A stretch of 46,769 nucleotides of DNA from an uncultured Desulfovibrio sp. (lineage in GTDB: Bacteria; Desulfobacterota; Desulfovibrionia; Desulfovibrionales; Desulfovibrionaceae), in contig CALBAX010000059.1 of assembly GCA_937926875.1 (NCBI GenBank), forward strand, positions 1 through 46,769, read 5' to 3'. The notes below the pieces were generated by a model, which had not been told where the DNA came from, did not search any database, and saw nothing but the letters and a program-made list of their open reading frames with translations. Position numbers and translations under genes: made by a program. The stretch's first letter is position 1; each line of letters opens with the position of its first letter. Positions 1 through 10,284 of the stretch are shown here, in pieces.

Positions 1-2732
<2,732 letters not shown>

Positions 2733-2756
2733 GCCTTCCCTCTCCGCTGAACACCA

Positions 2757-2788
2757 GGGCGACCGTCATGTGGCGGTCGCCCTTTTTT
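2757..2788 (+). terminator. Rho-independent terminator of rpoC
   Basis: A perfect 9-bp stem (GGGCGACCG at 2757-2765 with CGGTCGCCC at 2774-2782) has an 8-nt loop and is followed by six T. It lies 24 nt after the rpoC stop. Confidence 0.93.
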
Positions 2789-2969
2789 ATGGCCGATAGT
2801 CTCCCGCAGCCATGCAATGACGGCATCGCCGTGCCGCCTGCACCGTGCTGCCATCCTGGCGCCTCCGTCCCTTGTCCCAGCCTTTTTGGGCCTGCGGGCC
2901 TCCTCGGAGGCAACAAAATGTATGGCAGCCCTTCCCATCTTTCTTTTTGTGATTAATTCCTGATAAGAG

Positions 2970-2997
2970 AAAAAACTTCCCGGCAATGACCGGGAGG
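2970..2997 (-). terminator. Orphan minus-strand terminator hairpin
   Basis: Read on the minus strand, an 8-bp stem (one G-U pair; arms 2976-2983 and 2990-2997, six-nt loop) is followed by six T (A-run 2970-2975). No minus-strand protein gene lies upstream of it before 3394, so it would end either an unannotated small RNA or antisense transcription. Confidence 0.5.
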
Positions 2998-3086
2998 ACC
3001 TGCGGGCAAAGACGCATCCCCCTCCGCCGGAGCCGCCACGTTGTGAAAAGGAGGTCAAAAAATTTTTCATACGTGCAAAGCATGGC
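2970..3086 (-). ncRNA. Candidate small RNA ending in the orphan terminator
   Basis: This is an inference only. The orphan minus-strand terminator at 2970-2997 is preceded by a possible promoter in the AT-rich island: TATATT (complement of 3093-3098) with TTTATG 17 nt further upstream (complement of 3116-3121). Together they would make an RNA of about 115 nt starting near 3086. I recognise no known RNA family in it. The -35 match is only 3 of 6, so the start is uncertain. Confidence 0.22.
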
Positions 3087-3393
3087 TTCGTTAATATAAC
3101 ATATTAAAATAATTACATAAATGAAAAAACATAGCCAAGACGGAGTATTTTGGGAATATGCGTGCCACCTTTGCATTTCTTGCATTTTACGGTAGAAGGC
3201 AGGAATTGTTCCGCGCCTGAGACCAGGCGGCGACAGGTCATGCCCCGGCATGATCCGCCCCGCCGGATCCCGGCGCATCGTTCTGGAGAGGTTGGTTCCT
3301 GGTGCGCTGCACCTCTTGCTCATGACCGGATCTGGCTCGGTCTTGCGCAGAAACCACGATGCCGCAGGCATCTCGACTCATGGGAGAAAACGC

Positions 3394-4317
3394 ATGACAA
3401 CTCTGTTCTACATCCTGGCCTACCTTGCAGTAATCGGCTTTGTGGCGACTGCCGCCATCAAGGTGAAAGGCTATCTGGCTGCCAGCCCCCTGCACGCCCG
3501 CTGGGAGCTCTACCCCGTGCCGCATGAAGGCCCCAAAGGCTCCTACGGCGGCAGCTTCATGGAAGAGACCGACTGGTGGACCAAGCCCCGCCACGTCGAC
3601 CATCTGGGCGATATCAAGGCCCTGCTGGAAGAAGTGCTCTTCCTGCACGCCACCTTCACCCACAACCTCAAGCTGTGGTTCCGCACCTATCCCTTCCACC
3701 TGGGCCTGTATATGCTGATGGGCGGCACCATCATCCTGGTCGTCGCTGCCTTCCTGCGCCTGTTCGGCATGAACCCCGACGGCGGCTTCCTGACCTTCGT
3801 GCACAACGTCATCAACGCCATCAGCCTGCTGGGCATGTTCGGCATCATCGGCGGCGGCATCGGCCTGATCTGCCGTCGTCTGCACGACGAAGGCCTGCGC
3901 AAGTACACCACCCCCGAACACTTCTTCAACCTGGGCGTGTTCATCGTTTTCGCTCTGGTGGGTCTGGTGGCCTGGGCCTTCAACCCCTCCTTCGCCCGCC
4001 TGTCCGGTGACTTCATCTACAACCTGCTCACCTTCAACTTCGCCGAGATCAACAGCAGCACCTTCATGCTGCATATGCTGTTCGGCTTCTTCGTGCTGAT
4101 CTGGATCCCCATGACCCATATGGGCCACCTGATCTTCAAGTACTTCACCTACCATGACATCCGCTGGGGCGACACCCCCACCGATTTCAGCCAGAAGAAC
4201 AACGAGAAGATGAAGCAGGCCCTGCAGTTCAAGGTGAGCTGGGCTGCCGACCACATCAACGGTCAGGGCACCAAGACCTGGCTGGACATCGCTACCGAAT
4301 CCCCCAAGAAGGACTAG
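3394..4317 (+). CDS. Membrane cytochrome b-like subunit (NarI/DsrM-type) of a quinone-linked redox complex
   Basis: 307-residue polytopic membrane protein of the nitrate-reductase-gamma/DsrM/HdrE class, which anchors a partner Fe-S reductase and exchanges electrons with menaquinone through b hemes. About five membrane segments are visible: the N-terminal ILAYLAVIGFV, FHLGLYMLMGGTIILVV, a long segment around HNVINAISLLG, FNLGVFIVFALVGLVAW and FMLHMLFGFFVLIWIPM. Histidines inside or beside them (FHLGLYM, MLHMLFG, MTHMGH) are candidate heme ligands. A soluble loop carries RWELYPVPHEG and EETDWWTKPR. The start at ATG 3394 follows GGGAGAAAACGC; an in-frame extension upstream to 3250 lacks membrane character. 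It is followed after 10 nt by the HdrD-like gene. I do not see the loop I associate with canonical DsrM, so the symbol dsrM is withheld. Confidence 0.82.
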   Translation: MTTLFYILAYLAVIGFVATAAIKVKGYLAASPLHARWELYPVPHEGPKGSYGGSFMEETDWWTKPRHVDHLGDIKALLEEVLFLHATFTHNLKLWFRTYPFHLGLYMLMGGTIILVVAAFLRLFGMNPDGGFLTFVHNVINAISLLGMFGIIGGGIGLICRRLHDEGLRKYTTPEHFFNLGVFIVFALVGLVAWAFNPSFARLSGDFIYNLLTFNFAEINSSTFMLHMLFGFFVLIWIPMTHMGHLIFKYFTYHDIRWGDTPTDFSQKNNEKMKQALQFKVSWAADHINGQGTKTWLDIATESPKKD

Positions 4318-4327
4318 GGAGTACATC

Positions 4328-5926
4328 ATGAAAGATACGCTGCGTTTGACTGATATTTCCACGGCCGAAGGCCAGATGGTCAGCATCGACCTCAAGGACA
4401 TCCCCGATGTGGAAGGCCTTGACCTCGTCAAGATGCCCTGGAAGCCCGTTTCCGACGACCAGAAGGCCAAAGTGGCCTGCATCCTGGACGAAGTTTGTGT
4501 GCTGAACATCCCCAAGCCCCAGACCCCCCAGGAAGAAGAAGAGCTGGTCAACCGTTTCCTGGACGGTATGCGCAAGCTGTTCAGCAAGGAGAACAACTGG
4601 ACCTTCCTGCCCATGCTGGAAACCAGCATGGACTACTGCGCCCAGTGCAACTCCTGTTCTGATGCCTGCCATCTGTACGAGATGTCCGGCCACAACGAGA
4701 TGTACCGTCCCAACTACCGCTCCGAGATCTTCCGCCGCATCTACAAGCAGTATGTGAAGAAAGAGCCTCTGGCCAAATGGCGTTACGGTGACATGGGCCT
4801 GAACTGGAAGACCGTTGCCCGTCTGGGCGAACTGGCCTACCGCTGCAACCTTTGCCGTCGCTGCGCCCAGACCTGCCCCATCGGTGTGGACAACGGCCTC
4901 ATCGCCCGTGAGATCCGCAAACTGTTCAGCCAGGAGCTGGGCTTCTCGCCCCGCGAACTGCACGAAAAGGGCACCATCAACCAGATGAAGGTGGGTTCCT
5001 CCACCGGCATGACCCCCGACGTGGTGAAAGAAAACGTGGAGTTCATCGACGAGGACTACACCGAGATCACCGGCGTGGGCATCCACACCCCCTTCGACGT
5101 GAAGGGCGCCGACATCCTGCTGATCCACAACGCCGGCGAAGTCATGGCCTGGCCCGAAAACATCGCCAGCTTCTCCCTGATCTTCCAGGAAGCCGGCCTG
5201 TCCTGGACCCTGTCCAGCAAGGCTGTGGCCTATGACGGCGTGAACTACGGCGTGTTCTACGACGACGCCCAGACCGCCCGTATCGCCCTGCAGCACATGC
5301 AGGCCGCCAAGGAACTGGGCGCCAAGAAGATCGTCATCGGTGAATGCGGCCACGCCCACAAGGCCATGACCGTCATCGCCGACCGCGTCATCCCCTACGA
5401 ATACCAGGTGCCCCGTGAATCCTGCTATGTGACCCTGCGTGACATCGTCATGTCCGGCCGCCTGAAGCTGGATCCCTCGCGCAACAACTTCCCCGTGACC
5501 CTGCATGACCCCTGCAACGCCGTGCGTCTGATGGGTATCGTGCAGCCCCAGCGCGACATCCTGCACAAGATCGCCCCCCAGTTCCGCGAAATGCCCTGCC
5601 ACGGCGTGGAAAACTACTGCTGCGGCGGCGGTTCCGGCTTCGCCATCATGACCCGTCAGAACATCGACGAATGGCGCGGCAACATCTCCGGCCGCAAAAA
5701 GATGTGGCAGATCGCCCAGGCCTTCAAGGACTGCCTTGGCCCCGAGACCAAGAAGTACATCTGCGCTCCCTGCTCCAACTGCAAGGGCCAGATCCGCGAA
5801 CTGCTGGAACACAGCGACCTGTACACCAAGAACAGCTTCGCTTACGGCGGCCTGGTGGAACTGATCGTCAACGCCATGGTCAACGTCAATCCCGGCTTCA
5901 TCAAGTGGGAAGGCGACGAAGAATAG
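4328..5926 (+). CDS. HdrD/DsrK-like Fe-S oxidoreductase subunit with CCG domains
   Basis: 532-residue iron-sulfur protein partnered with the preceding membrane cytochrome. Two ferredoxin-type 4Fe-4S motifs are seen: Cys104/107/110/114 (CAQCNSCSDAC) and Cys173/176/179/183 (CNLCRRCAQTCP). The C-terminal half has the cysteine-rich CCG signature: Cys in HDPCN, 34 residues, CCGGG, then about 46 residues to CAPC, plus an earlier GECGHA. This resembles the catalytic noncubane cluster site of HdrD/DsrK, which handles thiol/disulfide-type substrates. No signal peptide is present, so it should face the cytoplasm. The spacing to the upstream gene is 10 nt (stop, GGGAGTACATC, ATG). It is followed directly by a terminator, so the unit is two genes with no cytochrome c, ferredoxin or NrfD-like (J, O, P) partner. 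TmcB-type complexes are the main alternative relative. Confidence 0.85.
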   Translation: MKDTLRLTDISTAEGQMVSIDLKDIPDVEGLDLVKMPWKPVSDDQKAKVACILDEVCVLNIPKPQTPQEEEELVNRFLDGMRKLFSKENNWTFLPMLETSMDYCAQCNSCSDACHLYEMSGHNEMYRPNYRSEIFRRIYKQYVKKEPLAKWRYGDMGLNWKTVARLGELAYRCNLCRRCAQTCPIGVDNGLIAREIRKLFSQELGFSPRELHEKGTINQMKVGSSTGMTPDVVKENVEFIDEDYTEITGVGIHTPFDVKGADILLIHNAGEVMAWPENIASFSLIFQEAGLSWTLSSKAVAYDGVNYGVFYDDAQTARIALQHMQAAKELGAKKIVIGECGHAHKAMTVIADRVIPYEYQVPRESCYVTLRDIVMSGRLKLDPSRNNFPVTLHDPCNAVRLMGIVQPQRDILHKIAPQFREMPCHGVENYCCGGGSGFAIMTRQNIDEWRGNISGRKKMWQIAQAFKDCLGPETKKYICAPCSNCKGQIRELLEHSDLYTKNSFAYGGLVELIVNAMVNVNPGFIKWEGDEE

Positions 5927-5949
5927 ATCTTCGACCCTGTGTAGCCTTT

Positions 5950-5978
5950 GGGGGAGCAGCGATGCTCCCCCTTTTTTT
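5950..5978 (+). terminator. Rho-independent terminator of the redox pair
   Basis: A 9-bp stem (GGGGGAGCA 5950-5958 with TGCTCCCCC 5963-5971) closes on a GCGA tetraloop and is followed by seven T. It lies 24 nt after the stop codon. Confidence 0.95.
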
Positions 5979-6353
5979 ATGCCGGTAGCGCGAGAGGTCC
6001 GCGCCGCCGCATCCGCCCGCAGCGATGTTTTCCCTGTGAGCGAGGGGGAGGCCCTCCCTTTTGTGAACAAAAGATGTGTCCTCCCCTCGCGCTCCACCCT
6101 CCTCGCCAAAAGACGTTCTTTCGGGCCTGCCCCGTGCCATCGGTTGCCCTGCGACACCAAGAAAAAACGCCTGGATGACCGAAAAGACAGATCGCTGCCC
6201 CCGTCCATCCGGCCGCGTCCCGTATCTGACGGGCTATGGGGACACTGCGCGGGCTACCGGTCGTCCGTCCGGTTTCTGTTCCCGGAGCCAGGGGCACTCG
6301 CTATGCGGGGGGGCTTCGTTGAGCGCCGTGGCGCTCAACAGCGCTAAAGCCAT
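5979..6353. other. Gap between convergent genes, no gene seen
   Basis: No open frame here has a credible start, composition or product. Two small inverted repeats are visible: 7-bp arms CTTTTGT/ACAAAAG at 6058-6073 and a perfect 9-bp hairpin GTTGAGCGC-CGTG-GCGCTCAAC at 6318-6339, which lacks a T tract. The latter may help termination of either convergent transcript. Confidence 0.5.
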
Positions 6354-6384
6354 AAAAAAAGACCGCGGGAAATCTCCCGCGGCC
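6354..6384 (-). terminator. Rho-independent terminator of manC
   Basis: On the minus strand an 8-bp stem (CCGCGGGA/TCCCGCGG, plus coordinates 6363-6370 and 6375-6382) is followed by seven T (A-run 6354-6360). It lies about 40 nt past the manC stop. Confidence 0.92.
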
Positions 6385-6421
6385 TCTGTTTATCCCGTGA
6401 CGCCCTCAGGCCGTCCCGGAC

Positions 6422-7837
6422 TTATCCACGTCCATACCGGTCGTCGAAACGCTCGATATCGTCTTCACCAAGGTAATCCCCGGTCTGGACTTCCACGATC
6501 TCCAGCGGCTGCGCCGAAGCATTGCCCAGACGATGCATGGTCTTCTGGGGGATATAGACCGACTGGTCCACATGCAGGTGCATCTCTTCGTCCCCCACGC
6601 GCACCAGCCCTTCCCCGGCGATGACGACCCAGTGCTCGGCCCGGTGCTGATGGCGCTGCAAGGAGAGCGCGGCACCGGGATTGACCTGGATGCGCTTGAC
6701 CTGGAAACGCTCGCCCAGGGCCAGGGTCTCATACCAGCCCCAGGGCCGGTAGACACGCAGATGCATCTCCTGCTCGTGACGCTCCTGGGCAGCGAGGCGG
6801 GCCACCAGGCTCTTGACCTCCTGGCTGCGGGCCCTGTCGGCCACCAGGACGGCGTCACCGGTCTCCACCACCACAAGATCCTTCACGCCCAAGGTCGTCA
6901 CCAGGCGGCTCCCGGCATGGATGTAGCACCCCTGGCTGTCCTGGGCCAGCACATCGCCCACACAGGCATTGCCTTCCGCATCCTGCGGGCTGTTCTCGTA
7001 GATGGCTTCCCACGAACCCAGGTCGCTCCAGCGGCACGGCAGCGGCACCATGGCCACATGTGCGCTCTTTTCCATCAGGGCATAGTCCACGGAGTCAGAG
7101 GGACAAAGGGCAAAGGATTCGCCATGCAGGCGGATGAAGTCATAATCGGTCCGGCGCAGGGCCCAGGCCTTGCGCACCGCGGCCATGATGGCCGGAGCCA
7201 GGCTTTCCAGCTCGGCCAGATACTGGGAGGCACGGAACACGAACATGCCGCTGTTCCAGAAATAGCCGCCCTGCGCCAGCATGGCTTCGGCAGCCTCCTG
7301 CACGGGCTTTTCCACGAAACGGCGGACCGCGAAACCGGAGGCCAGGGCATCGCCCTTTTCGATATAGCCGTAACCGGTCTCGGGACGGTCGGGCGTGACC
7401 CCGAAGGTGACCAGGGCCCCTTCACGGGCACAGTCCGCAGCCTGTGAGACAGCCGCTGCAAAAGCCGGCAGGTCTTCCAGCACATGGTCCGACGGCAGGA
7501 CCAGCAGGACAGGATCGCCGTCTTCCACATCGCAGGCAGCCGTCACGGCCAGCGCGGCAGCCGCGATGGCCGGTGCCGTATTGCGGGCTTCCGGTTCCAG
7601 CAGGATCCGGCCGTCCAGGCCCTGACGCTGCAAGGCGGCTGCAGCCAGGAAGCGCTGTTCTTCATTGCAGATGACCACGGGCGCGGCCAGGCCGGGCAGC
7701 GCGGCAAGACGCTGCAACGTGTCCTCGAACAGCGTATGTCCGCCCAGGTCCATGAATTGCTTGGGATACTTGCGACGCGAAAGGGGCCACAGGCGTGTAC
7801 CGGCGCCCCCGCACAAAATGACGGGACAGATCTTCAT
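6422..7837 (-). CDS. manC: Bifunctional mannose-1-phosphate guanylyltransferase / mannose-6-phosphate isomerase
   Basis: 471-residue enzyme of the type II PMI-GMP family. The N-terminal nucleotidyltransferase (about 1-340) makes GDP-mannose from mannose-1-phosphate and GTP; its signature GGAGTRLWPLSRRKYPKQF starts near residue 9. The C-terminal cupin (about 350-471) interconverts fructose-6-P and mannose-6-P and shows the metal-site text QRHQHRAEHWVV followed by GEGLVRVGDEEM. GDP-mannose feeds O-antigen, exopolysaccharide or GDP-sugar synthesis. The ATG at 7837 is chosen because the protein starts MKICPVILCGG there; an in-frame start 60 nt upstream adds residues foreign to the family. No clear ribosome-binding site precedes the ATG. 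No polysaccharide genes adjoin it, so it is a stand-alone supply gene. Confidence 0.95.
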   Translation of the reverse strand: MKICPVILCGGAGTRLWPLSRRKYPKQFMDLGGHTLFEDTLQRLAALPGLAAPVVICNEEQRFLAAAALQRQGLDGRILLEPEARNTAPAIAAAALAVTAACDVEDGDPVLLVLPSDHVLEDLPAFAAAVSQAADCAREGALVTFGVTPDRPETGYGYIEKGDALASGFAVRRFVEKPVQEAAEAMLAQGGYFWNSGMFVFRASQYLAELESLAPAIMAAVRKAWALRRTDYDFIRLHGESFALCPSDSVDYALMEKSAHVAMVPLPCRWSDLGSWEAIYENSPQDAEGNACVGDVLAQDSQGCYIHAGSRLVTTLGVKDLVVVETGDAVLVADRARSQEVKSLVARLAAQERHEQEMHLRVYRPWGWYETLALGERFQVKRIQVNPGAALSLQRHQHRAEHWVVIAGEGLVRVGDEEMHLHVDQSVYIPQKTMHRLGNASAQPLEIVEVQTGDYLGEDDIERFDDRYGRG

Positions 7838-7894
7838 GTCGTTTGCTCGGTATATTTGGAAGCGTGGAAGGGGGAAGCCCCGCATCGCGGCAGA

Positions 7895-7926
7895 CAAAAC
7901 GGCCGGAGGGGCCCTCCTCCGGCCGT
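7895..7926 (-). terminator. Hairpin between zinc-ribbon gene and manC
   Basis: A perfect 11-bp GC-rich stem (arms 7899-7909 and 7916-7926, six-nt loop) is followed on the minus strand by only four T and then GTCTG. It is probably a weak terminator or attenuator that separates the rsfS-gpmI operon from manC. Confidence 0.6.
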
Positions 7927-7935
7927 ACGGCGACG

Positions 7936-8178
7936 CTACAGATAGTCGGGATTGGCAGCGGCCTTGCCGTTGGCCAGCATGATGCGCACATAATGCAGGC
8001 CGTGTTCGTCCACCGGGATGATGGGGAACTGCTTGCCGCAGCCGTCGCAGCGCACATTGCGCGGCTCCACCGGATTGACCAGCGGCACATGGCGCAGGCA
8101 GTGGGGGCAGCGGTAGAAGAACAGCAGCTCCATGCCGTCAGGGGCCACGGGCTCCAAAGGTCTCTGGTTAGCGGACAT
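7936..8178 (-). CDS. Small zinc-ribbon protein, function unknown
   Basis: 80-residue protein with two CxxC pairs, CPHC near residue 24 and CDGC near residue 44, spaced as in a zinc ribbon. The rest (PVEPRNVRC, KQFPIIPVDEHGLHYVRIML) is compact and has no membrane segment or signal peptide. It begins inside the last codons of gpmI (11-nt overlap), so it is translationally coupled to it and is almost certainly real. I do not recognise the family. Zinc ribbons of this size bind nucleic acid or act as protein adaptors; the coupling to gpmI and rsfS does not point to a role. The high-GC bias and codon use match the neighbours. Confidence 0.8.
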   Translation of the reverse strand: MSANQRPLEPVAPDGMELLFFYRCPHCLRHVPLVNPVEPRNVRCDGCGKQFPIIPVDEHGLHYVRIMLANGKAAANPDYL

Positions 8179-9703
8179 GGGCTTCCTCCACCAGCGGCGT
8201 CCCCGTCATGGCCTCAGGCTGGGCGATGCCCCACATGCGCAGCAGGGTCGGGGCCACATCGGCCAGTTTGCCGTCATGCAGACGCCATTCCCTGCCGGAG
8301 GCATCCAGCAGGATGCAGGGCACGGGATTGGTGGTGTGGGCGGTCTGGGGCTTGCCCTGTCCGTCCTTCATGACCTCGCAGTTGCCGTGGTCGGCGATGA
8401 GCAGCATCCGGCCCTTGCGGGCCTCCACGGCAGCCACCATGCGGCCCACGCATTCATCCACCACCGTGCAGGCTTCCACAGCGGCGGAGAGCACGCCCGT
8501 ATGGCCTACCATGTCGCCGTTGGCCAGATTGCAGACCACCAGATCGTACTGGCCGCTCTGCCAGGCTTCCACGAACTTGTCCGTGACCTCGCGGGCGCTC
8601 ATGGCCGGTTTCTGGTCATAGGTCTGCACGTCGCGCGGCGAAGGCACGAGGATGCGGTCTTCCAGCGGCAAGGGCTCTTCCACGCCGCCGTTGAAGAAAT
8701 AGGTGACGTGCGCGTATTTTTCCGTTTCGGCCAGACGCAGCTGGTGCATGCCCTGCTGCGAGACCACTTCACCCAGGCCCATGGTCACGGATTCCTTGGG
8801 GAAGGCCACCGGCAGAGGGAAGTGGGCGTCATAGGCCGTCATGGAAGCCACGGCAGCCAGCTGCGGCACCCTGCCCCGCTCGAAGCCGGTGAAGGCCGTA
8901 TCCACGAACGCCTGGGAAAGCTCGCGCATGCGGTCGGCGCGGAAGTTGTAGAAGAACAGGCCGTCGCCGTCCTGCAGGGTGGAGGCATCCTCGCCTTCCA
9001 GCAGCACGGGCTTGATGAATTCGTCGCTGATGCCTTCGGCATAGGAATCTTCCACAGCCTGCACGGCATCCGTGGCCTTGCGGCCCTTGCCGTGGACCAT
9101 GAGATCCCAGACCTCGGACACGCGCTCCCAGCGCTTGTCGCGGTCCATGGCGTAGAAGCGCCCCGCCAGGCTGGCCACGCGTACGTCCTTCATGGGGACG
9201 GTCTGTTCCAGCAGGCTGCGCACATAGGAGGCGCCGCTCTGGGGCGGCGTATCGCGCCCGTCCATGAAGCAGTGGATGCGCACCGGCACACCGGCGGCAA
9301 AGGCCATGGCGCACAGGGCCACCAGATGGTCGATATGGCTGTGCACGCCGCCGTCGGAGAGCAGGCCCGCCAGATGCAGACGGCCGCCGCTGCGGCGCGT
9401 CTTTTCCAGAACGTCCAGCAGCACGGGGTTGTGGAGCAGGGAGCCGTCCTCAAGGGCCACGTCGATGCGCGTCATGTCCTGATAGACGATGCGTCCCGCA
9501 CCGATGTTGAGGTGTCCCACCTCGGAGTTGCCCATATAGCCGGCAGGCAGGCCCACTTCACGCCCGGAGGCGGCAAGGCGGCTGTGGGGACAGCGCGCCG
9601 TCAGGTCATCCAGATGGGGCGTGGCTGCCACCCAGGGGGCATTGCCTTCCCCTTTTTCCGTCAGGCCCCAGCCGTCAAGGATGAGCAACAGGGTGGGGGT
9701 CAT
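8168..9703 (-). CDS. gpmI: 2,3-bisphosphoglycerate-independent phosphoglycerate mutase
   Basis: 511-residue dimanganese enzyme that interconverts 3- and 2-phosphoglycerate in glycolysis and gluconeogenesis; the length is typical. The N-terminus LLLILDGWG supplies the first metal-binding Asp. The phosphoserine nucleophile sits in GNSEVGHLNIGAGR near residue 62, and IADHGNCE near the C-terminus supplies further metal ligands. The substrate-binding segments FMDGRDTPP and NFRADRMREL are present. ATG 9703 overlaps the rsfS stop by four bases (ATGA), which fixes the start; a longer open frame to 9826 overlaps rsfS and is rejected. It is the second gene of a minus-strand operon rsfS-gpmI-zinc ribbon. 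Confidence 0.97.
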   Translation of the reverse strand: MTPTLLLILDGWGLTEKGEGNAPWVAATPHLDDLTARCPHSRLAASGREVGLPAGYMGNSEVGHLNIGAGRIVYQDMTRIDVALEDGSLLHNPVLLDVLEKTRRSGGRLHLAGLLSDGGVHSHIDHLVALCAMAFAAGVPVRIHCFMDGRDTPPQSGASYVRSLLEQTVPMKDVRVASLAGRFYAMDRDKRWERVSEVWDLMVHGKGRKATDAVQAVEDSYAEGISDEFIKPVLLEGEDASTLQDGDGLFFYNFRADRMRELSQAFVDTAFTGFERGRVPQLAAVASMTAYDAHFPLPVAFPKESVTMGLGEVVSQQGMHQLRLAETEKYAHVTYFFNGGVEEPLPLEDRILVPSPRDVQTYDQKPAMSAREVTDKFVEAWQSGQYDLVVCNLANGDMVGHTGVLSAAVEACTVVDECVGRMVAAVEARKGRMLLIADHGNCEVMKDGQGKPQTAHTTNPVPCILLDASGREWRLHDGKLADVAPTLLRMWGIAQPEAMTGTPLVEEAHVR

Positions 9704-10092
9704 GCACGGGGCTCCTTGTTGAGGGCAGCGGCAGCCGCGCCCCACAGGTTCTCCAGCTGGTAGAGGTCGCGCACGGACTGCTGGAAGATGTTGACCACGA
9801 TGTCGTTGCAGTCCACCAGGATCCACTGGCCGGTGGTGTAGCCTTCCATGCGCAGGTATTCGAAGTTCTGTTCATGGCACAGGGCAGAGACGCCGTCCGC
9901 CAGGCTCTGGGCATGACGCACGGACGTGGCGCTGGCCACCAGCAGGGCGTCCGTGAAGGCCCCCTGTCCGGTCAGGTCGATCTCGGCCACGTCCACAGCC
10001 TTGTGTTCCTCAAGCCACGCCTTGATGACGGCGGTTTTTTCCGCCGTCGGCAGTTCCGAATATTTCTTGGGGGTAGAGATAAGGTTTTGCAT
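9700..10092 (-). CDS. rsfS: Ribosome silencing factor RsfS
   Basis: 130-residue RsfS/DUF143 protein that binds ribosomal protein uL14 on the large subunit and blocks subunit joining in starvation. Family text seen: AEIDLTGQGAFTDALLVASATSVRHAQSLADGV, followed by GYTTGQWILVDCNDIVVNIF (residues in two segments). ATG 10092 is preceded by GGGAGGGAC, a good Shine-Dalgarno sequence; an upstream in-frame start at 10110 lacks one. It heads the operon. Its 5' leader contains a GC-rich hairpin (10137-10155, 7-bp arms) without a T tract. A minus-strand promoter may sit in the AT-rich patch near 10180-10215 (TTGAAA then TGCAAT, 16-nt spacing). Confidence 0.95.
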   Translation of the reverse strand: MQNLISTPKKYSELPTAEKTAVIKAWLEEHKAVDVAEIDLTGQGAFTDALLVASATSVRHAQSLADGVSALCHEQNFEYLRMEGYTTGQWILVDCNDIVVNIFQQSVRDLYQLENLWGAAAAALNKEPRA

Positions 10093-10284
10093 GTCCCTCC
10101 CATACCCCAAAGCGTACCCGAGGGCAACAATCCCGCCCGGGCCGGGATGGCCCGGCAGCGTGTTCCAGGCATAAAAAAAGGCATTTCATTGCAATATGTT
10201 ATCCATGTTTTTCAAGCATATATCTTGACCTCGGGGGGCTTTTGCGTCATCCATAGACTACTCAGGATTTCAAGGAGAGATGCC

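Larger units (their letters stand above)
2789..3393. other. 605-nt intergenic region with AT-rich island
   Basis: No convincing protein gene lies between rpoC and the membrane cytochrome gene. The stretch 3050-3140 is strikingly AT-rich for this genome (runs such as TTAATATAACATATTAAAAT) and probably holds the promoter of the downstream redox operon. At 3151-3165 TGGGAATATGCGTGC has the GG-N10-GC spacing of a sigma-54 promoter but matches the rest of that consensus poorly. A terminator-like hairpin for the minus strand lies at 2970-2997. Short open frames here have no recognisable product. Confidence 0.6.

Noticed and set aside
3250..4317. Longer form of the membrane cytochrome starting at 3250.
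   Set aside because: The added 48 residues are basic and not membrane-like, while ATG 3394 has a ribosome-binding site and starts directly with a membrane helix.
3394..5926. Naming the pair dsrM and dsrK outright.
   Set aside because: The membrane subunit lacks the loop I expect in canonical DsrM and J, O and P are absent; only the family relation is supported.
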